The position numbers were made by a program, and so were the translations under genes. The notes beneath the pieces were generated by a model. The model was not told the DNA's origin. It made no database searches and worked only from the letters and a program-made list of their open reading frames with translations. DNA of 64,000 nt from Deltaproteobacteria bacterium HGW-Deltaproteobacteria-18 (lineage in GTDB: Bacteria > Desulfobacterota > Desulfovibrionia > Desulfovibrionales > Desulfomicrobiaceae). The stretch covers positions 124,001-188,000 of the forward strand of contig PHBE01000007.1 in NCBI GenBank assembly GCA_002841885.1, written 5' to 3'. The first letter of the stretch is position 1, and each line of letters opens with the position of its first letter. Of this stretch, positions 34,092 through 44,154 are shown in pieces.

Positions 34092-36734
34092 ATGACACCC
34101 CTGTTCAAAAGGATCGGTTCCCGCATGGCTTCCAGGAAATCCCTCTCCAAACGTCTGTCCCTGTCGCTGGGGCTCCTGGGCATGGTCATCATTCTTGCGG
34201 TTTCGACGCTGGCCTTTCTTTTTCTTTCGTGGCGGGTGGGCATCCAGATGGAGGAGCGGGCCGAGAACACCATCACTTTCCTGTCGCAGGCCCTGCAATC
34301 CCCGCTCTGGGCCCTTGACCGGGAAACCGCGGGGGCGGTGGCAAAGGCCACGAGCCTGGACGCGAATGTCGGCCTTGTGGAATTGCGGGATGCCAGGGGC
34401 GAAGAGTGGTTTGTGCACGACACCGGCAAGGAGCTTTTCATCACCCGCGAAGCCGAGATCAGCCATGACGGGCAGGTCATCGGCTCCATCCGTCTGGGGC
34501 TGGAGGATTCCGCCAGGCAAAGGACCATGATCGGCATCGGTCTGGCAGCAAGCGGCATAGCCCTGCTCGTCATTCTGGCGCAGTACTTTCTGGCCAGGCA
34601 TCTTCTGCATCGCTATTTTCGGGAGCCTTTCGCGGCCCTGGACTCCCTGATCGGAGCCTATGCCAGAGGTCAATATGCCCAGGCCGACCCCGGGGTTGAG
34701 TACACGGAGTTCGAACCGCTGGTGCGCGCGTTTCTGGACATGGGGCGCACCATCGAGCGGCAGGTGAGCGCCCTGGCCGAGAGCGAGGAAAAGTACCGGG
34801 TGATTTTCGATCATTCCCCCGTGGGAATCTTTCGGTCCACCCTGGACGGGACTCTGCTGGAAGGCAATGCCTCCTTGAGGGGCATGTTCGGCTACTCGTC
34901 CCGGGAGGATTATCTGACCTCCAGCGGGATTCGGGTTGACTCGGTCTATGCGGACCCTTCGATCCGCGAGACATATTTGAGGGCGCTGCTGGCTTCCGAG
35001 GACGCGCTGAGCATGGAGGTCACGTTCGTTCGCAAGGATGGCACAAACTTCGAGGGTGTGCTGACCGCCTCGATTCAGCATGACACCCAAGGCCGTCCGC
35101 TGTACCTGAACGGCGTGGTCGAGGATGTCAGCGGCCGCAAGCAGGCCGAGCGGGCGCTTGCCCAGGAGCGGATGCTGACCCAGGCCATTTTTGAGAGCGT
35201 GCCCGGACTTTTGTTCATGTACGACAGCAGGGGCAGGCTCATGCGCTGGAACAAGGCCCACGAATCAAAGATGGGCTTTACGGCGGAGGAAATGCTGGGG
35301 CGCAATATTCTCGACTGGTTTGGCGGGCGGGAGCCCCATGTTTCCAATGTCCGGGCCGCGTTGAAAAGGGGCCTGACCGAAGGAGTGGCGACGGTGGAGG
35401 CCGAGATGCTCACCAAGGACGGCCGGGCCGTTCCCTTCTACTTCTCCGGAGTGGCCGTGGTCATCAACGGCCAGACCTATCTGACCGGCATCGGCATCGA
35501 CATCACCGAGCGCAAGCAGACCGAAGAGCGCCTGCGGCAGTCGGAGGAAAAGTTTTCGCGTCTGTTCAGGCTATCGCCCGACGTCATCATTCTCATGAAT
35601 CTGAGCGAGGGTCGTATCATCGACGTCAACGAGGCCTTCACCAGACTGACCGGATACGCCTATCGCGAAGCCGTAGGCAGGACCGCGCTCGAGCTTGGCC
35701 TCTACGCCAATCCGGCCATGCGCGAGGCCGTGCGGCGGCGCATGCACCAGAGCGGGCAGATCGACAACATCGACTTCTCCCTGGGATGCAAGGACGGAAA
35801 AACGATTCCGTGCGTCCTTTCCGGCCAGCTTTTGACGGTCGGCGAAGAGAAATGCGTCCTGGCCGTGTTGCGTGATGTCACGGAATTCAAGCATATGCAG
35901 GAACTCATGATCCAGAGCGAAAAGATGATTTCCGTGGGCGGCATTGCTGCGGGGGTGGCCCATGAGATTAACAACCCGCTCGGTATCATCATGGTCAGCA
36001 GTCAGAACCTCGTGCAGCGGAGCAGGCCGGATTTTTCCAGGAATATCGAAGCGGCTGAAAACATCGGTCTCGATATGAACCTGTTCGACAAGTACATGCA
36101 AATCCGTGGGCTCTACGATTTCATCAGGAATATCCAGGAGGCGTCCGTGAGGGCGGCGGACATCATTCGTCACATGCTTGATTTCAGCCGCCGCAGCGAG
36201 TCAAAGCGCACCATTTGCGATCTGCGCGCCATCATCGAGCGGGCCATGATTCTCGCCGGAAACGATTACGATTTGAAGAGGAATTATGATTTCAAGCGGA
36301 TAGAAATTGCCTGGGAGTGTGATGAAAATTTTCCCGCCGTCAGATGCACGGAGACCGAAATGGAGCAGGTGTTCCTGAACCTGCTGCGCAATGCGGCCCA
36401 GGCCATGGCTTCGGCCCGGCCGGAGGTTCCGGATCCGCGCATCGTGGTGCGCATGAAGGTCGTGTCGGATCACGTGGTGCTGGAGGTGGAGGACAACGGT
36501 CCCGGCATGCCGCCCGAAGTGCAGCGCAGGGCCTTTGAGCCGTTCTTCACGACCAAGCCGCCGGGCGTGGGTACGGGGCTTGGCCTTTCCGTGTCCTACT
36601 TCATCATCACCCGCAGCCATGATGGCCGCATGCGGCTGGAGTCCAGGCCTGGCGGGGGCACGCGCTTCATCATCGAGCTTCCGCTCCTTGATTCCGGCCG
36701 CAAAGAGGAGGACGAGTGCATCCAAGACTCATGA
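34092..36734 (+). CDS. Multi-PAS sensor histidine kinase
   Basis: An 880-residue inner-membrane kinase. A first TM helix (about 28-50) and a second (about 146-170) flank a periplasmic sensor segment of about 95 residues. Three PAS domains follow (about 230-350, 355-475, 480-605), two with PAC motifs ([21 protein letters not shown]). The dimerisation box is [16 protein letters not shown] (His about 628). The ATPase domain has the N box ([12 protein letters not shown]), VEDNGPGMP and [12 protein letters not shown]. Cognate partner is the receiver encoded right after it (overlap 19 bases). ATG 34125 (MASRKS) is an alternative start. The signal is not deducible. Confidence 0.9.
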   Translation: MTPLFKRIGSRMASRKSLSKRLSLSLGLLGMVIILAVSTLAFLFLSWRVGIQMEERAENTITFLSQALQSPLWALDRETAGAVAKATSLDANVGLVELRDARGEEWFVHDTGKELFITREAEISHDGQVIGSIRLGLEDSARQRTMIGIGLAASGIALLVILAQYFLARHLLHRYFREPFAALDSLIGAYARGQYAQADPGVEYTEFEPLVRAFLDMGRTIERQVSALAESEEKYRVIFDHSPVGIFRSTLDGTLLEGNASLRGMFGYSSREDYLTSSGIRVDSVYADPSIRETYLRALLASEDALSMEVTFVRKDGTNFEGVLTASIQHDTQGRPLYLNGVVEDVSGRKQAERALAQERMLTQAIFESVPGLLFMYDSRGRLMRWNKAHESKMGFTAEEMLGRNILDWFGGREPHVSNVRAALKRGLTEGVATVEAEMLTKDGRAVPFYFSGVAVVINGQTYLTGIGIDITERKQTEERLRQSEEKFSRLFRLSPDVIILMNLSEGRIIDVNEAFTRLTGYAYREAVGRTALELGLYANPAMREAVRRRMHQSGQIDNIDFSLGCKDGKTIPCVLSGQLLTVGEEKCVLAVLRDVTEFKHMQELMIQSEKMISVGGIAAGVAHEINNPLGIIMVSSQNLVQRSRPDFSRNIEAAENIGLDMNLFDKYMQIRGLYDFIRNIQEASVRAADIIRHMLDFSRRSESKRTICDLRAIIERAMILAGNDYDLKRNYDFKRIEIAWECDENFPAVRCTETEMEQVFLNLLRNAAQAMASARPEVPDPRIVVRMKVVSDHVVLEVEDNGPGMPPEVQRRAFEPFFTTKPPGVGTGLGLSVSYFIITRSHDGRMRLESRPGGGTRFIIELPLLDSGRKEEDECIQDS

Positions 36735-37090
36735 TCATCGACGACGAGGAGCACATCCGCAGCTCCCTGGCCTGTTTTCTGGAGGACTTTGACGATTTTC
36801 ACATCCGCGCGTTCCACTCTGCTGAATCGGCGCTTGAGGAATTGCGGCGTGAAGCGGCGGACCTGTGTATCGTCGACATACGTCTGCCGGTCATGAACGG
36901 ACCGGAATTCATCCGCGTCTCTCGGGAGCAGGGTTTGTGCCGGCACCATATCCTGCACACCGGCTCCACGGACTTTCGCCTCTATGTCGATATCGGCACG
37001 CTGGGCCTGGTTGATGACGACGTGTTCCAGAAGCCCTGCGACAGCATGGCCATGCTGGAACGGATCCGGAAAGTGCTGCGCGAAGACTGA
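36716..37090 (+). CDS. Single-domain response regulator
   Basis: A 124-residue receiver domain with no output domain. It has the acidic pair in [10 protein letters not shown], the phosphoacceptor Asp in CIVDIRLPVMNG, the conserved Thr/Ser region LHTGSTD and the Lys in FQKPCDS. The start is GTG 36716, inside the 3' end of the kinase gene (19-base overlap), so the pair is coupled. A stand-alone receiver suggests a protein-protein or phosphorelay output. Confidence 0.88.
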   Translation: MHPRLMIIDDEEHIRSSLACFLEDFDDFHIRAFHSAESALEELRREAADLCIVDIRLPVMNGPEFIRVSREQGLCRHHILHTGSTDFRLYVDIGTLGLVDDDVFQKPCDSMAMLERIRKVLRED

Positions 37091-37132
37091 GCTCTCTTCA
37101 TCTCCCGTTTTCCATCACTCAGGGCGGATGCG

Positions 37133-38608
37133 TCATGTTCCGCAGAACGTCCGGTAGCCGTTGCCAAGCGGCGCCGGATCGCGGTAGCGCGCGTGTTCGG
37201 GCCGGTCTTCGAAGGGTGTTGACAGGGCGCCCAGAAGCCGTTTCAGGGGCTCAAGGTCGTTTTTGAGTGTCGCCGCTTCCAGCGCTTCCTCCACGCGGCG
37301 GTTGCGCGGAATGATGGCCGGATTGTGCGCTCGCATGAGGATGCGCGACTCCTCGGGCGTCTCGTGCTGCCGGGACAGCCGCGCCTGCCAGCGCCCTTGC
37401 CAGCGCGTGAAGCCGGTGTCGCGGAAGAATGACCCCTCCGGGGCCTCCCCGGTGAGTTCGCGCAGGGTCAGGGTGTAGTCCGCGCCGCTTTCCTGCATGA
37501 GCGTCAGGAGGTCCTGGGCCAGGGATGCGTCCTCGTCCTCGGCCGTGAACAGGCCGAGCTTGGCCCGCATGCCTTGAATCCAGTGCCGTCTGAACAGCGC
37601 CGGAAATTCTTCAAGCGTCTCCCGGGCAAGCAGGGCGGCCTTTTCCTCGTGTTCATGCAGCAGCGGGAGCAGGGTTTCGGCCAGCCTGGTCAGGTTCCAT
37701 TGGACGATGGATGGCTGGTTTCCATAGGCGTAGCGTCCGTCGCGGTCGATGGAGCTGAAGACCGTGGCCGGGTCGTATGCGTCCATGAACGCGCACGGGC
37801 CGTAGTCGATGCTTTCTCCGCACAGGGCCATGTTGTCGGTGTTCATGACACCGTGGACGAAGCCGACGTGCAGCCAGCTGGTCACGAGCCGGGCCTGGCG
37901 CTCCATGACCGCGCGCAGCAGTTCGAGGAAGGGCTTTTCAGCCTCGGCAAGCTCCGGGTAATGACGGCGGATGGTGTATTCGGCCAGGGTGCGCAGGTCT
38001 TCGGTCTTGCCGCGCGCCGCAAGGTACTCGAAGGTGCCCACGCGGATGTGACTGGCCGCCACGCGGGTCAGGACGGCGCCAGCCAGGGTTGTTTCGCGGT
38101 GCACGGGCTCGCCGGTGGTGGCCACGGCGAGGCTGCGCGTGGTCGGGATGCCAAGGGCGTGCATGGCTTCGCTGATGATGTATTCACGGAGCATGGGGCC
38201 CAGGGCCGCGCGCCCATCGCCACGGCGGGAAAAGGGGGTCTGGCCGGAGCCCTTGAGCTGGATGTCGAAGCGCTCGCCGCCGGCGGTGACATGTTCACCC
38301 AGAAGGATGGCGCGGCCGTCGCCGAGCATGGTGAAGTGCCCGAACTGATGTCCCGCGTAGGCCTGGGCAATGGGGTCCGCGCCTGCCGGGAGAATGTTCC
38401 CGGCGAAAATGGCGGCTCCGTCCGGACCATCAAGGCTGTCCGGGTCAAGATCCAAAGACGTCGCCAGTTCGCGATTCAGGAGTGCAAGGCCCGGTTTTCT
38501 TACTGCAACGGGCTTTTGGCGCACGAAAAGCGATTCGGGCAGACGGGTGTAGGTATTGTCGAAATTCCAGCCTTGTGCGGCGAGGGGATTTTGATTTTGA
38601 GAAGACAT
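37133..38608 (-). CDS. SelO/YdiU family protein adenylyltransferase
   Basis: A 491-residue pseudokinase-fold enzyme; SelO proteins transfer AMP to Ser, Thr or Tyr of other proteins. The sequence shows the family blocks AYAGHQFGHFTMLGDGRAILLGE, DIQLKGSGQTPFSRRGDGRAALG, PTTRSLAVATTGE, FVHGVMNTDNMALCGESIDYGPCAFMD (catalytic Asp and metal Asn/Asp) and YAYGNQPSIVQWNLTRLAE. ATG 38608 is preceded by GGAG. Many homologues end in a redox Cys motif; this one ends in RTFCGT. It is a single gene. Confidence 0.92.
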   Translation of the reverse strand: MSSQNQNPLAAQGWNFDNTYTRLPESLFVRQKPVAVRKPGLALLNRELATSLDLDPDSLDGPDGAAIFAGNILPAGADPIAQAYAGHQFGHFTMLGDGRAILLGEHVTAGGERFDIQLKGSGQTPFSRRGDGRAALGPMLREYIISEAMHALGIPTTRSLAVATTGEPVHRETTLAGAVLTRVAASHIRVGTFEYLAARGKTEDLRTLAEYTIRRHYPELAEAEKPFLELLRAVMERQARLVTSWLHVGFVHGVMNTDNMALCGESIDYGPCAFMDAYDPATVFSSIDRDGRYAYGNQPSIVQWNLTRLAETLLPLLHEHEEKAALLARETLEEFPALFRRHWIQGMRAKLGLFTAEDEDASLAQDLLTLMQESGADYTLTLRELTGEAPEGSFFRDTGFTRWQGRWQARLSRQHETPEESRILMRAHNPAIIPRNRRVEEALEAATLKNDLEPLKRLLGALSTPFEDRPEHARYRDPAPLGNGYRTFCGT

Positions 38609-38881
38609 GAAGCTCCAGTGGGTTTGGTGCAAAACCGGAATTGCTCTTGAGAGTGATTACTGTTTTTGGACTAAAACCGCAATGTCGGCATGGCAATGCC
38701 GTTCGTCAAGGAACTTGAGGGATCGATGGCGCACGCAGGTACGAAAGTTATCTGAAGCTTTTGGAATGCGGGAAAGGGCGGGAGGATTGCCTTCGTCCAC
38801 TAGGCCCTCTGCGGCCCGGTTGTCGCCTGGGCCGCGAAGATGGAGCTTGTGTCCAGATTGCTGAAGAGGGATTTCTACGGC

Positions 38882-39340
38882 TTAGTCGAAGCAGAACTCA
38901 AGGGTGAATTTTCCGGCCTGGCAGGAGAAGGGAATGGCGATGGCCTGGGCCGAGGCCCGGTATGAGATGGAGTGGTTGTCCCCCATGATGACCGACGGCG
39001 TCGAGCCTTGCAGTTTAAGGCCAAGGTCCACAAGTCCGACCCGAGCATGGCCGGAGATCATGTTCGTGATCTCGCCCATGGCGTCCTGTACGTCCTGCAC
39101 GACGTCCTCGATGGCGTCTCCGAGCATTTGCCTGACGATGTGAACTGCCGTGTTCTTGTCAAAAGAGATGCAAAAAGTCCCTTTCCTGTCGCCGGTGATG
39201 CCGATCAACGCGGAGACGCAGCCGCAGGCTACCTTGTCTTTTTTCACATAGGGAGGTCCGGCCACGACTTCCAGAGCTGCGGCTGCGGAGAGCACATGCT
39301 TGGTTGCGCTTATGAAAGGCTTGGCCATATCGGGGCTCAT
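38882..39340 (-). CDS. CheX-like chemotaxis phosphatase
   Basis: A 152-residue CheC/CheX-fold protein. The start MSPDMAKPFISATKHVL follows AAGGAG. The catalytic-type helix is DAMGEITNMISGHA at about 85-98, with the Glu-x2-Asn (E-I-T-N) pair that in CheX dephosphorylates CheY-P. Residues 45-75 have the ALIGITGDRKGTFCISF beta region. No che gene is next to it, as often seen for orphan CheX proteins that service receiver domains elsewhere. Confidence 0.85.
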   Translation of the reverse strand: MSPDMAKPFISATKHVLSAAAALEVVAGPPYVKKDKVACGCVSALIGITGDRKGTFCISFDKNTAVHIVRQMLGDAIEDVVQDVQDAMGEITNMISGHARVGLVDLGLKLQGSTPSVIMGDNHSISYRASAQAIAIPFSCQAGKFTLEFCFD

Positions 39341-39877
39341 TGAACACTCCTTGGCTGGTTTGAAAACGAAAATGCCATTTTGCATTGCACCAGGATCTAT
39401 CTCGGACAGCAGGTTTTATTCAAATAGTGTGCGAACAGATACGATGCATTATTTGAAACTAGAATCTTATTGTGCATGACTTGTCAACAAGTCTCTCTGT
39501 AAGACACCCTGGATGTAACATGCTTTTTCTTGGTTTTTTTTTATGCGCTGTCATACGAGGCGCCAGCTCGGCTCGAAAATTTCGGTAGCCTTTTCGAAGC
39601 TGCTTCGGGATACTGCCTAAGAGTTGTTTGGTTTTCACAGTGCAGTTCTTGCGGTTTAACGCGCATCGCGGCGGACGCGAAAATCTGGTGAGCGCATTGA
39701 CAGTTATGTTTTTTCCGCCTGGGGGATGACGTGGCGCATGGAGTCGGTTTGACTATTCTGCCCTGGACACTGTAAGAAAAAACAACTTTTTACCGAAGTC
39801 GCTTCGAAGGACACGTGTTCCCGGTGGGTGCCGGGGGGCGCGGAGCTTGCGGGCATAATTTCATGGAGGCTTAAAGC
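39341..39877. other. 537-base gene-free region
   Basis: No open frame with credible coding character was found. It contains a perfect inverted repeat GACTTGT-CA-ACAAGTC (39479-39494), a possible operator. The plus-strand PA2779-type operon starts at 39878, so its promoter must lie here; a TTGACT near 39750 is a possible -35, but no convincing -10 follows. Confidence 0.5.
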
Positions 39878-40276
39878 ATGAATCGACAAAAGTGGTTTTT
39901 CAACACACGCGTGTGCTGGCCGATACTGGTCGCCTATCTGTTTATCGCGTTCGTACCTTCCAACGCTGATGCCTTTCTGGCGCAAAGCCGCATGTCTTCG
40001 GGCAAGGTCGTGTCCGAGCGAAGCGCCGACATCGCTTCCATCCAGAGCGCTCTGGAGAACAAGGTCGTGACCCAGCGTCTGGCGGACTACGGACTGACTC
40101 CTGAAGAGGTGGACGCGAAGCTCGGGACGCTTTCCGACGATCAGTTGCATCAGTTGGCCAGCCTCTCCGGCGACGTGGGCGGCGGCATTCTCGGGGCGGT
40201 CATCGCCGTTCTGCTGGTCATTTTGCTGGTCGTGCTCATCCTTCAAATAAGCGACAGGCGCATTGTCATCAGCTAG
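39878..40276 (+). CDS. PA2779 family membrane protein
   Basis: A 132-residue exported protein: N-terminal signal-like helix (about 15-32, ending SNADA), a helical middle with SRMSSGKVVSERSADIASIQ and LADYGLTPEEVDAKLGTL, and a C-terminal membrane helix (about 103-125). This is the pattern of the PA2779 family, which is regularly found directly before a PA2778-type cysteine peptidase, as here. Start ATG 39878 follows CATGGAGGC. It overlaps the next gene by 14 bases. Biochemical function unknown. Confidence 0.8.
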   Translation: MNRQKWFFNTRVCWPILVAYLFIAFVPSNADAFLAQSRMSSGKVVSERSADIASIQSALENKVVTQRLADYGLTPEEVDAKLGTLSDDQLHQLASLSGDVGGGILGAVIAVLLVILLVVLILQISDRRIVIS

Positions 40277-40808
40277 ATCCTGTCTCCGGCTGCTCCTGAT
40301 CCTGATGATCTCCTGTGCGGGGTGCATGCAGCGCCCCGCTTTTCAGCAGGTTCGGGACTCTTTTCCCCGCGCGGTGCGCCTGGACGTGCCGTTCGTTCCC
40401 CAGACCCAGATCAATGATTGCGGACCGGCGGCCCTTGCCTCGGTGCTGGCTTTTCATGGCCGGTACGTGGAACTGGATGAATTGACTCGCCGTGTCTTCA
40501 CGCCTGGCCTTGGACGGTCGCTGCTTCCGGACATGGAAAACCATGCCCGGTCGCTGGGCTTTGCGACCCGCTCCGGACGCGGAGACCTGCCCCTGGTCAG
40601 GGCGATGATCGATTCCGGGGGGCCGGTCATCCTTCTGCTCGACATGGGCACGAAAATGTTCAGCCAAGGGCATTACGTGGTGGTCTACGGGCATGATCCC
40701 GACGGGCTGCTCATGCACATAGGAACCAGGGGAGACATGTATCTGCCCAACCGCGACCTGCTCGACCGCTGGGAACGCATGAACCGACTGTATCTGTTTC
40801 TGGAGTGA
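40263..40808 (+). CDS. PA2778 family C39-like cysteine peptidase, lipoprotein
   Basis: A 181-residue predicted lipoprotein: hydrophobic N-terminus and lipobox-like SCAGC (about 16-20). The C39-like peptidase fold shows the catalytic Cys in QTQINDCGPAALASVLAFH (about 58) and the His in SQGHYVVVYGHDPDG (about 143). PA2778-type proteins lack a transporter domain. Start TTG 40263, inside the upstream gene, was chosen because the lipobox sits at the right distance. It forms an operon with the PA2779 protein and the following TPR lipoprotein. Confidence 0.85.
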   Translation: MSSARSCLRLLLILMISCAGCMQRPAFQQVRDSFPRAVRLDVPFVPQTQINDCGPAALASVLAFHGRYVELDELTRRVFTPGLGRSLLPDMENHARSLGFATRSGRGDLPLVRAMIDSGGPVILLLDMGTKMFSQGHYVVVYGHDPDGLLMHIGTRGDMYLPNRDLLDRWERMNRLYLFLE

Positions 40809-40811
40809 ACC

Positions 40812-41372
40812 ATGCGCCTTGCATGCTGTCTCTTTTTTTGCATCGCCTTTGCCCTGGCTGGCTGCGCCACGCCCAGGATCGTCGTGCTCTCCGACCCGCT
40901 GGACGCCAGGGAACACAATGATCTGGGAGCTTCCTACGAGGCCTCCGGGGAACTTGACCTGGCCCTTACTGCCTATGAAACCGCTGCCGCCAAGGATCGC
41001 ACCTGGGATCAGCCGCTCATCAATCTGGGCAACGTGCAAGCGGCCCTGGGCGATTGGGCGCAGGCCGAGGCCAGGTATCGGCAGGCCCTGAAGCGAAACC
41101 CGCAAAACCCTGAAGCCATGAACAATCTGGCATTTGCCTTGATAAACCTGGGTCAGGCGCAGGAAGCTCTGGACTGGTCCGCAAAGGCCCTGGAGGTCGA
41201 GTCCGGCAATGCGCTTTTCAAAAGCACCAGGGCGTTGGCACTGTCGCGGCTTGGTGAAAAATCCAGGGCGCTGGCGCTTTTGGACGAGGTTCTGCAGGGC
41301 TTGCCGGGCGCGGACCCGCTGCGTGAAAAAATAATCGGCCTGCGCGATCAGATCGCAAACGCCGCTCCGTAG
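40812..41372 (+). CDS. TPR lipoprotein
   Basis: A 186-residue lipoprotein (MRLACCLFFCIAFALAGC, lipobox LAGC at 15-18) with about four TPR units from residue 35 on (HNDLGASYEASGELDLALTA, LINLGNVQAALGDWAQAEARY, EAMNNLAFALINLGQAQEAL). It starts three bases after the peptidase stop and is third in the PA2779-PA2778-TPR operon. It may hold or recruit the substrate of the peptidase; inference from co-occurrence. Confidence 0.85.
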   Translation: MRLACCLFFCIAFALAGCATPRIVVLSDPLDAREHNDLGASYEASGELDLALTAYETAAAKDRTWDQPLINLGNVQAALGDWAQAEARYRQALKRNPQNPEAMNNLAFALINLGQAQEALDWSAKALEVESGNALFKSTRALALSRLGEKSRALALLDEVLQGLPGADPLREKIIGLRDQIANAAP

Positions 41373-41409
41373 AGCCACGTTTCGGGCTTGACGCCCTTTG
41401 CCTTGGTAG

Positions 41410-41459
41410 ACGTGAAAACGCCGCCTTGCGCTGGAAAGCAAAAGGCGGCGTTTTCACGT
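41410..41459. terminator. Long bidirectional terminator hairpin
   Basis: An 18-bp perfect stem (41410-41427 and 41442-41459) with a 14-base loop; the arms contain GTGAAAACGCC and GGCGTTTTCAC. The TTTT and AAAA tracts lie inside the stem, as in many bidirectional terminators. It lies between the TPR lipoprotein gene and the convergent transporter gene. Confidence 0.75.
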
Positions 41460-41477
41460 CCATGTCAGGTTTGAAGG

Positions 41478-42014
41478 CTAGAACGGCAGCTTGCCAAAAC
41501 CGATGAGATCATAGGCGGGCAGCAAAAGGCCGACAAATGACAGTATGATAAGCAGTGCGCCCAAAGCCTTGGGTGACAACTTTCCATATGTCACGGCCCA
41601 GACCGCGACCGTCAGCACCAGAAAGGCGACCATCATGCAGCCAAGGTACAGGCTCTTGCCGATGAATGACGTTCCGTCGGGCTTGATGCCTCCGCCTGTG
41701 AAAAAGAAATATGCAGCAATGGCCAGAATAATGGCCATCATCAAACTCAGATTGCCCAGTGAGCGAAGGTCTTCGACCCCGGTCAGCATGCAGTACGCGA
41801 TTGTGAGATATACGATGCCAAAGGGGATCAGCAATGTTGCTGTAAACGCATCGCTGCCAAATAGGGGCGTAGCATGAATTAATCCGCCAATACAGGTTAT
41901 TGTTCCCACAAATCCGGCAATAGCGCCGCATGTTTTTGCATCACCCTGTCCAAAGTAAAAAAGTCCGATCGGAAACCACAACATGGCAATTGTAACCAGA
42001 AGTACCAACGTCAT
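41478..42014 (-). CDS. AmiS/UreI-like six- to seven-helix membrane protein
   Basis: A 178-residue very hydrophobic protein with about six or seven helices. Spacing of helices and segments such as FGQGDAKTCGAIAGF and LLIPFGIVYLTIAYCMLTG..LRSLG resemble the AmiS/UreI acid-activated urea or short-chain amide channel family. No amidase or urease gene is adjacent, so the substrate is unknown. ATG 42014 was chosen over an earlier start because GGAGG lies 9 bases upstream. It is a single gene, followed by an AT-rich region. Confidence 0.65.
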   Translation of the reverse strand: MTLVLLVTIAMLWFPIGLFYFGQGDAKTCGAIAGFVGTITCIGGLIHATPLFGSDAFTATLLIPFGIVYLTIAYCMLTGVEDLRSLGNLSLMMAIILAIAAYFFFTGGGIKPDGTSFIGKSLYLGCMMVAFLVLTVAVWAVTYGKLSPKALGALLIILSFVGLLLPAYDLIGFGKLPF

Positions 42015-42713
42015 TACTTTTTCCTCCGTCGCTGAGATAAATTTTTTCATTCAAGAAATTCTTGATATTGAAAAAACATGAATAATTCCAAATCATCGCA
42101 TGAATTCTATTGTACTCCTTGTTAAATTGTGAGGCGATTTATTAATATGCGTAATGATAATACGATATTCATTCAGAGAATATCATAATTTAATAATGTC
42201 TTATAGATATGTATTATGTAAAATTAATTAGACAAGATCGAGATTGTGTTGAGCAAAATTGAAGCCACTGGTGATAACTACGAATATATTTTTTTATTCG
42301 TAATTAAATTCGTGAGCGATAAATGCGTTTTTTTAATATGTTTTTATTAATCTTATTAGTATGTAACATGATTAAATAGACATGATTAATTTGCCTGGAA
42401 TTGTGTCCAGACATCAATGAGCGTTGCTTGTTTTGCAGAATGGAGCTGTGAAAATGGGTCATAATGTCCCGTCACCGTGTCATTAATGAACAATTGGCAG
42501 CGATTGTGATTGAAACGTTTTCGTCACATTAGCTTTTAGAGACGCTTCATGTAGGATTTAATCTTCATATAACTGAAATTGCATATGAAAGTAGAGAGTG
42601 TCGCAGACTGACAAAGTGAAGAATGCTGCTTCATTCCGCCGGGGATAGTGCCTCTGTGACGAAGTTCCCGGGTCCGTTGACCTTGAGTTTGGAACCGACT
42701 ACGTAACACGACA
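42015..42713. other. AT-rich gene-free region upstream of the thiC riboswitch
   Basis: About 700 bases, markedly AT-rich from about 42050 to 42530 compared with the GC-rich genes on both sides. No coding frame with support is seen. It presumably holds the promoter for thiC and the promoter of the minus-strand transporter gene. The base composition suggests a different origin or strongly relaxed selection. Confidence 0.5.
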
Positions 42714-42795
42714 CAAGTTGGGGGTGGCTCGCATGAGTCTGAGATTATACCCTTTGAACCTGATCTGGATAATTCCAGCGTAGGAAAACGAAAAA
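42714..42795 (+). promoter_or_regulatory. TPP riboswitch (THI box)
   Basis: The aptamer core is nearly canonical: GGGGGTGGC with CTGAGATTATACCC and CCTGATCTGGATAA followed by CCAGCGTAGG. It lies 75 bases before thiC. Binding of thiamine pyrophosphate would shut off the gene through the downstream terminator. The end of the aptamer (AGGAAAACG, 42782-42790) can also pair with the first arm of that terminator, giving an antiterminator. Confidence 0.95.
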
Positions 42796-42813
42796 CATGC
42801 TGACGCTCGTGCG

Positions 42814-42845
42814 GCCGTTTTCCTGTGCTGGAAAACGGCTTTTTC
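42814..42845 (+). terminator. Riboswitch-controlled intrinsic terminator
   Basis: GCCGTTTTCC (42814-42823) and GGAAAACGGC (42830-42839) form a 10-bp stem with a 6-base loop and a TTTTT tail. The first arm can alternatively pair with AGGAAAACG at the 3' end of the TPP aptamer, so the two structures exclude one another. It sits 20 bases before the thiC start. Confidence 0.9.
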
Positions 42846-42864
42846 ATTTTCAACCGAGGTCAAC

Positions 42865-44154
42865 ATGACACAACCTGGTTTTGCCCGAGAGGGAAAGATC
42901 ACCCCGGAAATGCGGGTGGTGGCGGAGAAGGAGAATCTGGACCCTGAAGTCATCCGCGAGGGTGTGGAAAAGGGGGTGATCGTCATCCCAAGGAGCGTGG
43001 GGCGGAATTTTTCCGTCGAGGGGATTGGCGCAGGCCTGAAAACCAAGGTCAACGCCAATATAGGCACGTCCGGAGTGCAGGGTGCGCTGGACGTCGAATT
43101 GGCCAAGCTCGAAGTGGCGGTCAGAGCCGGAGCGCACAGCGTCATGGACCTGTCCACGGGCCGGGAACTCATGGCCACCCGGCGCGCGATCCTCGATCAT
43201 TCGCCGGTCATGGTCGGGGCCGTTCCCATGTATGCGGTGGCTGCCGATCTGGTCGATGCCGGTTACGGGATAGAGGCCATGACCGCCTCCATGCTGCTCG
43301 AATCCATCGAGGCGCAATGCGCCGAGGGGCTTGATTACATCACCGTGCACTGCGGAGTAACCCGCCAAGCCGTGGCCAGAACCCACGCGCAGGACCGTGT
43401 GGCCGGGATTGTCAGCAGGGGCGGGGCGCTCCTGGCGGCCTGGATGGAACGCAACAACCGCGAGAATCCACTGCTGGAGGAATTCGAAAGGCTCCTCGAC
43501 ATCGCGTTTCGCTTCGATGTCACCTTGAGCCTGGGCGACGGGCTGCGCCCCGGAGCGGTCAGCGACGCCACGGATTCGGCGCAGATCCAGGAGTTGCTGG
43601 TCATCGGGGAACTGGGCAGGCGGGCCCGGGCCAGAGGAGTGCAGGTCATGATTGAGGGGCCGGGGCACATGCCGCTGAATCAGATCGCGGGCAACGTCAT
43701 GCTGCAAAAGCGCATTTGCGACGGCGCACCCTTTTATGTCCTGGGCCCTTTGACCACCGACATTGCGCCCGGGTACGACCACATCACTGCTGCCATCGGA
43801 GGGGCTGTCGCGGCGGCCGCGGGTGCGGATTTTCTGTGTTATGTGACACCCGCCGAGCATCTCTGCCTGCCAAATATGGACGATGTACATCAGGGCGTGG
43901 TCAGCACTCTCATCGCGGCTCATTCCGGCGATATCGCCAAGGGTGTCCCCGGAGCCATCGACCGGGACCGGACTCTGTCCGTGTGCCGCAAGGAGCTGGA
44001 TTGGGACGGTATGTTCGCGGCGGCCCTGGATCAGGACCTGCCCCGGCGCCGCTGGGAGGAAAACCGCGCCAGCGAAGGCAAGACCTGCACCATGTGCGGC
44101 AAGCTCTGCGCCATGGACGCCCATAATTCCTTGCGCCGGGAATGCCTGTCCTGA
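42865..44154 (+). CDS. thiC: Phosphomethylpyrimidine synthase
   Basis: Radical SAM enzyme rearranging AIR to HMP-phosphate in thiamine synthesis. The 429-residue form is the short anaerobe type. It has [83 protein letters not shown] and the C-terminal cluster motif TCTMCGKLC (C-x2-C-x4-C). It is controlled by the TPP riboswitch just upstream. No other thi gene follows in the window. Confidence 0.97.
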   Translation: MTQPGFAREGKITPEMRVVAEKENLDPEVIREGVEKGVIVIPRSVGRNFSVEGIGAGLKTKVNANIGTSGVQGALDVELAKLEVAVRAGAHSVMDLSTGRELMATRRAILDHSPVMVGAVPMYAVAADLVDAGYGIEAMTASMLLESIEAQCAEGLDYITVHCGVTRQAVARTHAQDRVAGIVSRGGALLAAWMERNNRENPLLEEFERLLDIAFRFDVTLSLGDGLRPGAVSDATDSAQIQELLVIGELGRRARARGVQVMIEGPGHMPLNQIAGNVMLQKRICDGAPFYVLGPLTTDIAPGYDHITAAIGGAVAAAAGADFLCYVTPAEHLCLPNMDDVHQGVVSTLIAAHSGDIAKGVPGAIDRDRTLSVCRKELDWDGMFAAALDQDLPRRRWEENRASEGKTCTMCGKLCAMDAHNSLRRECLS

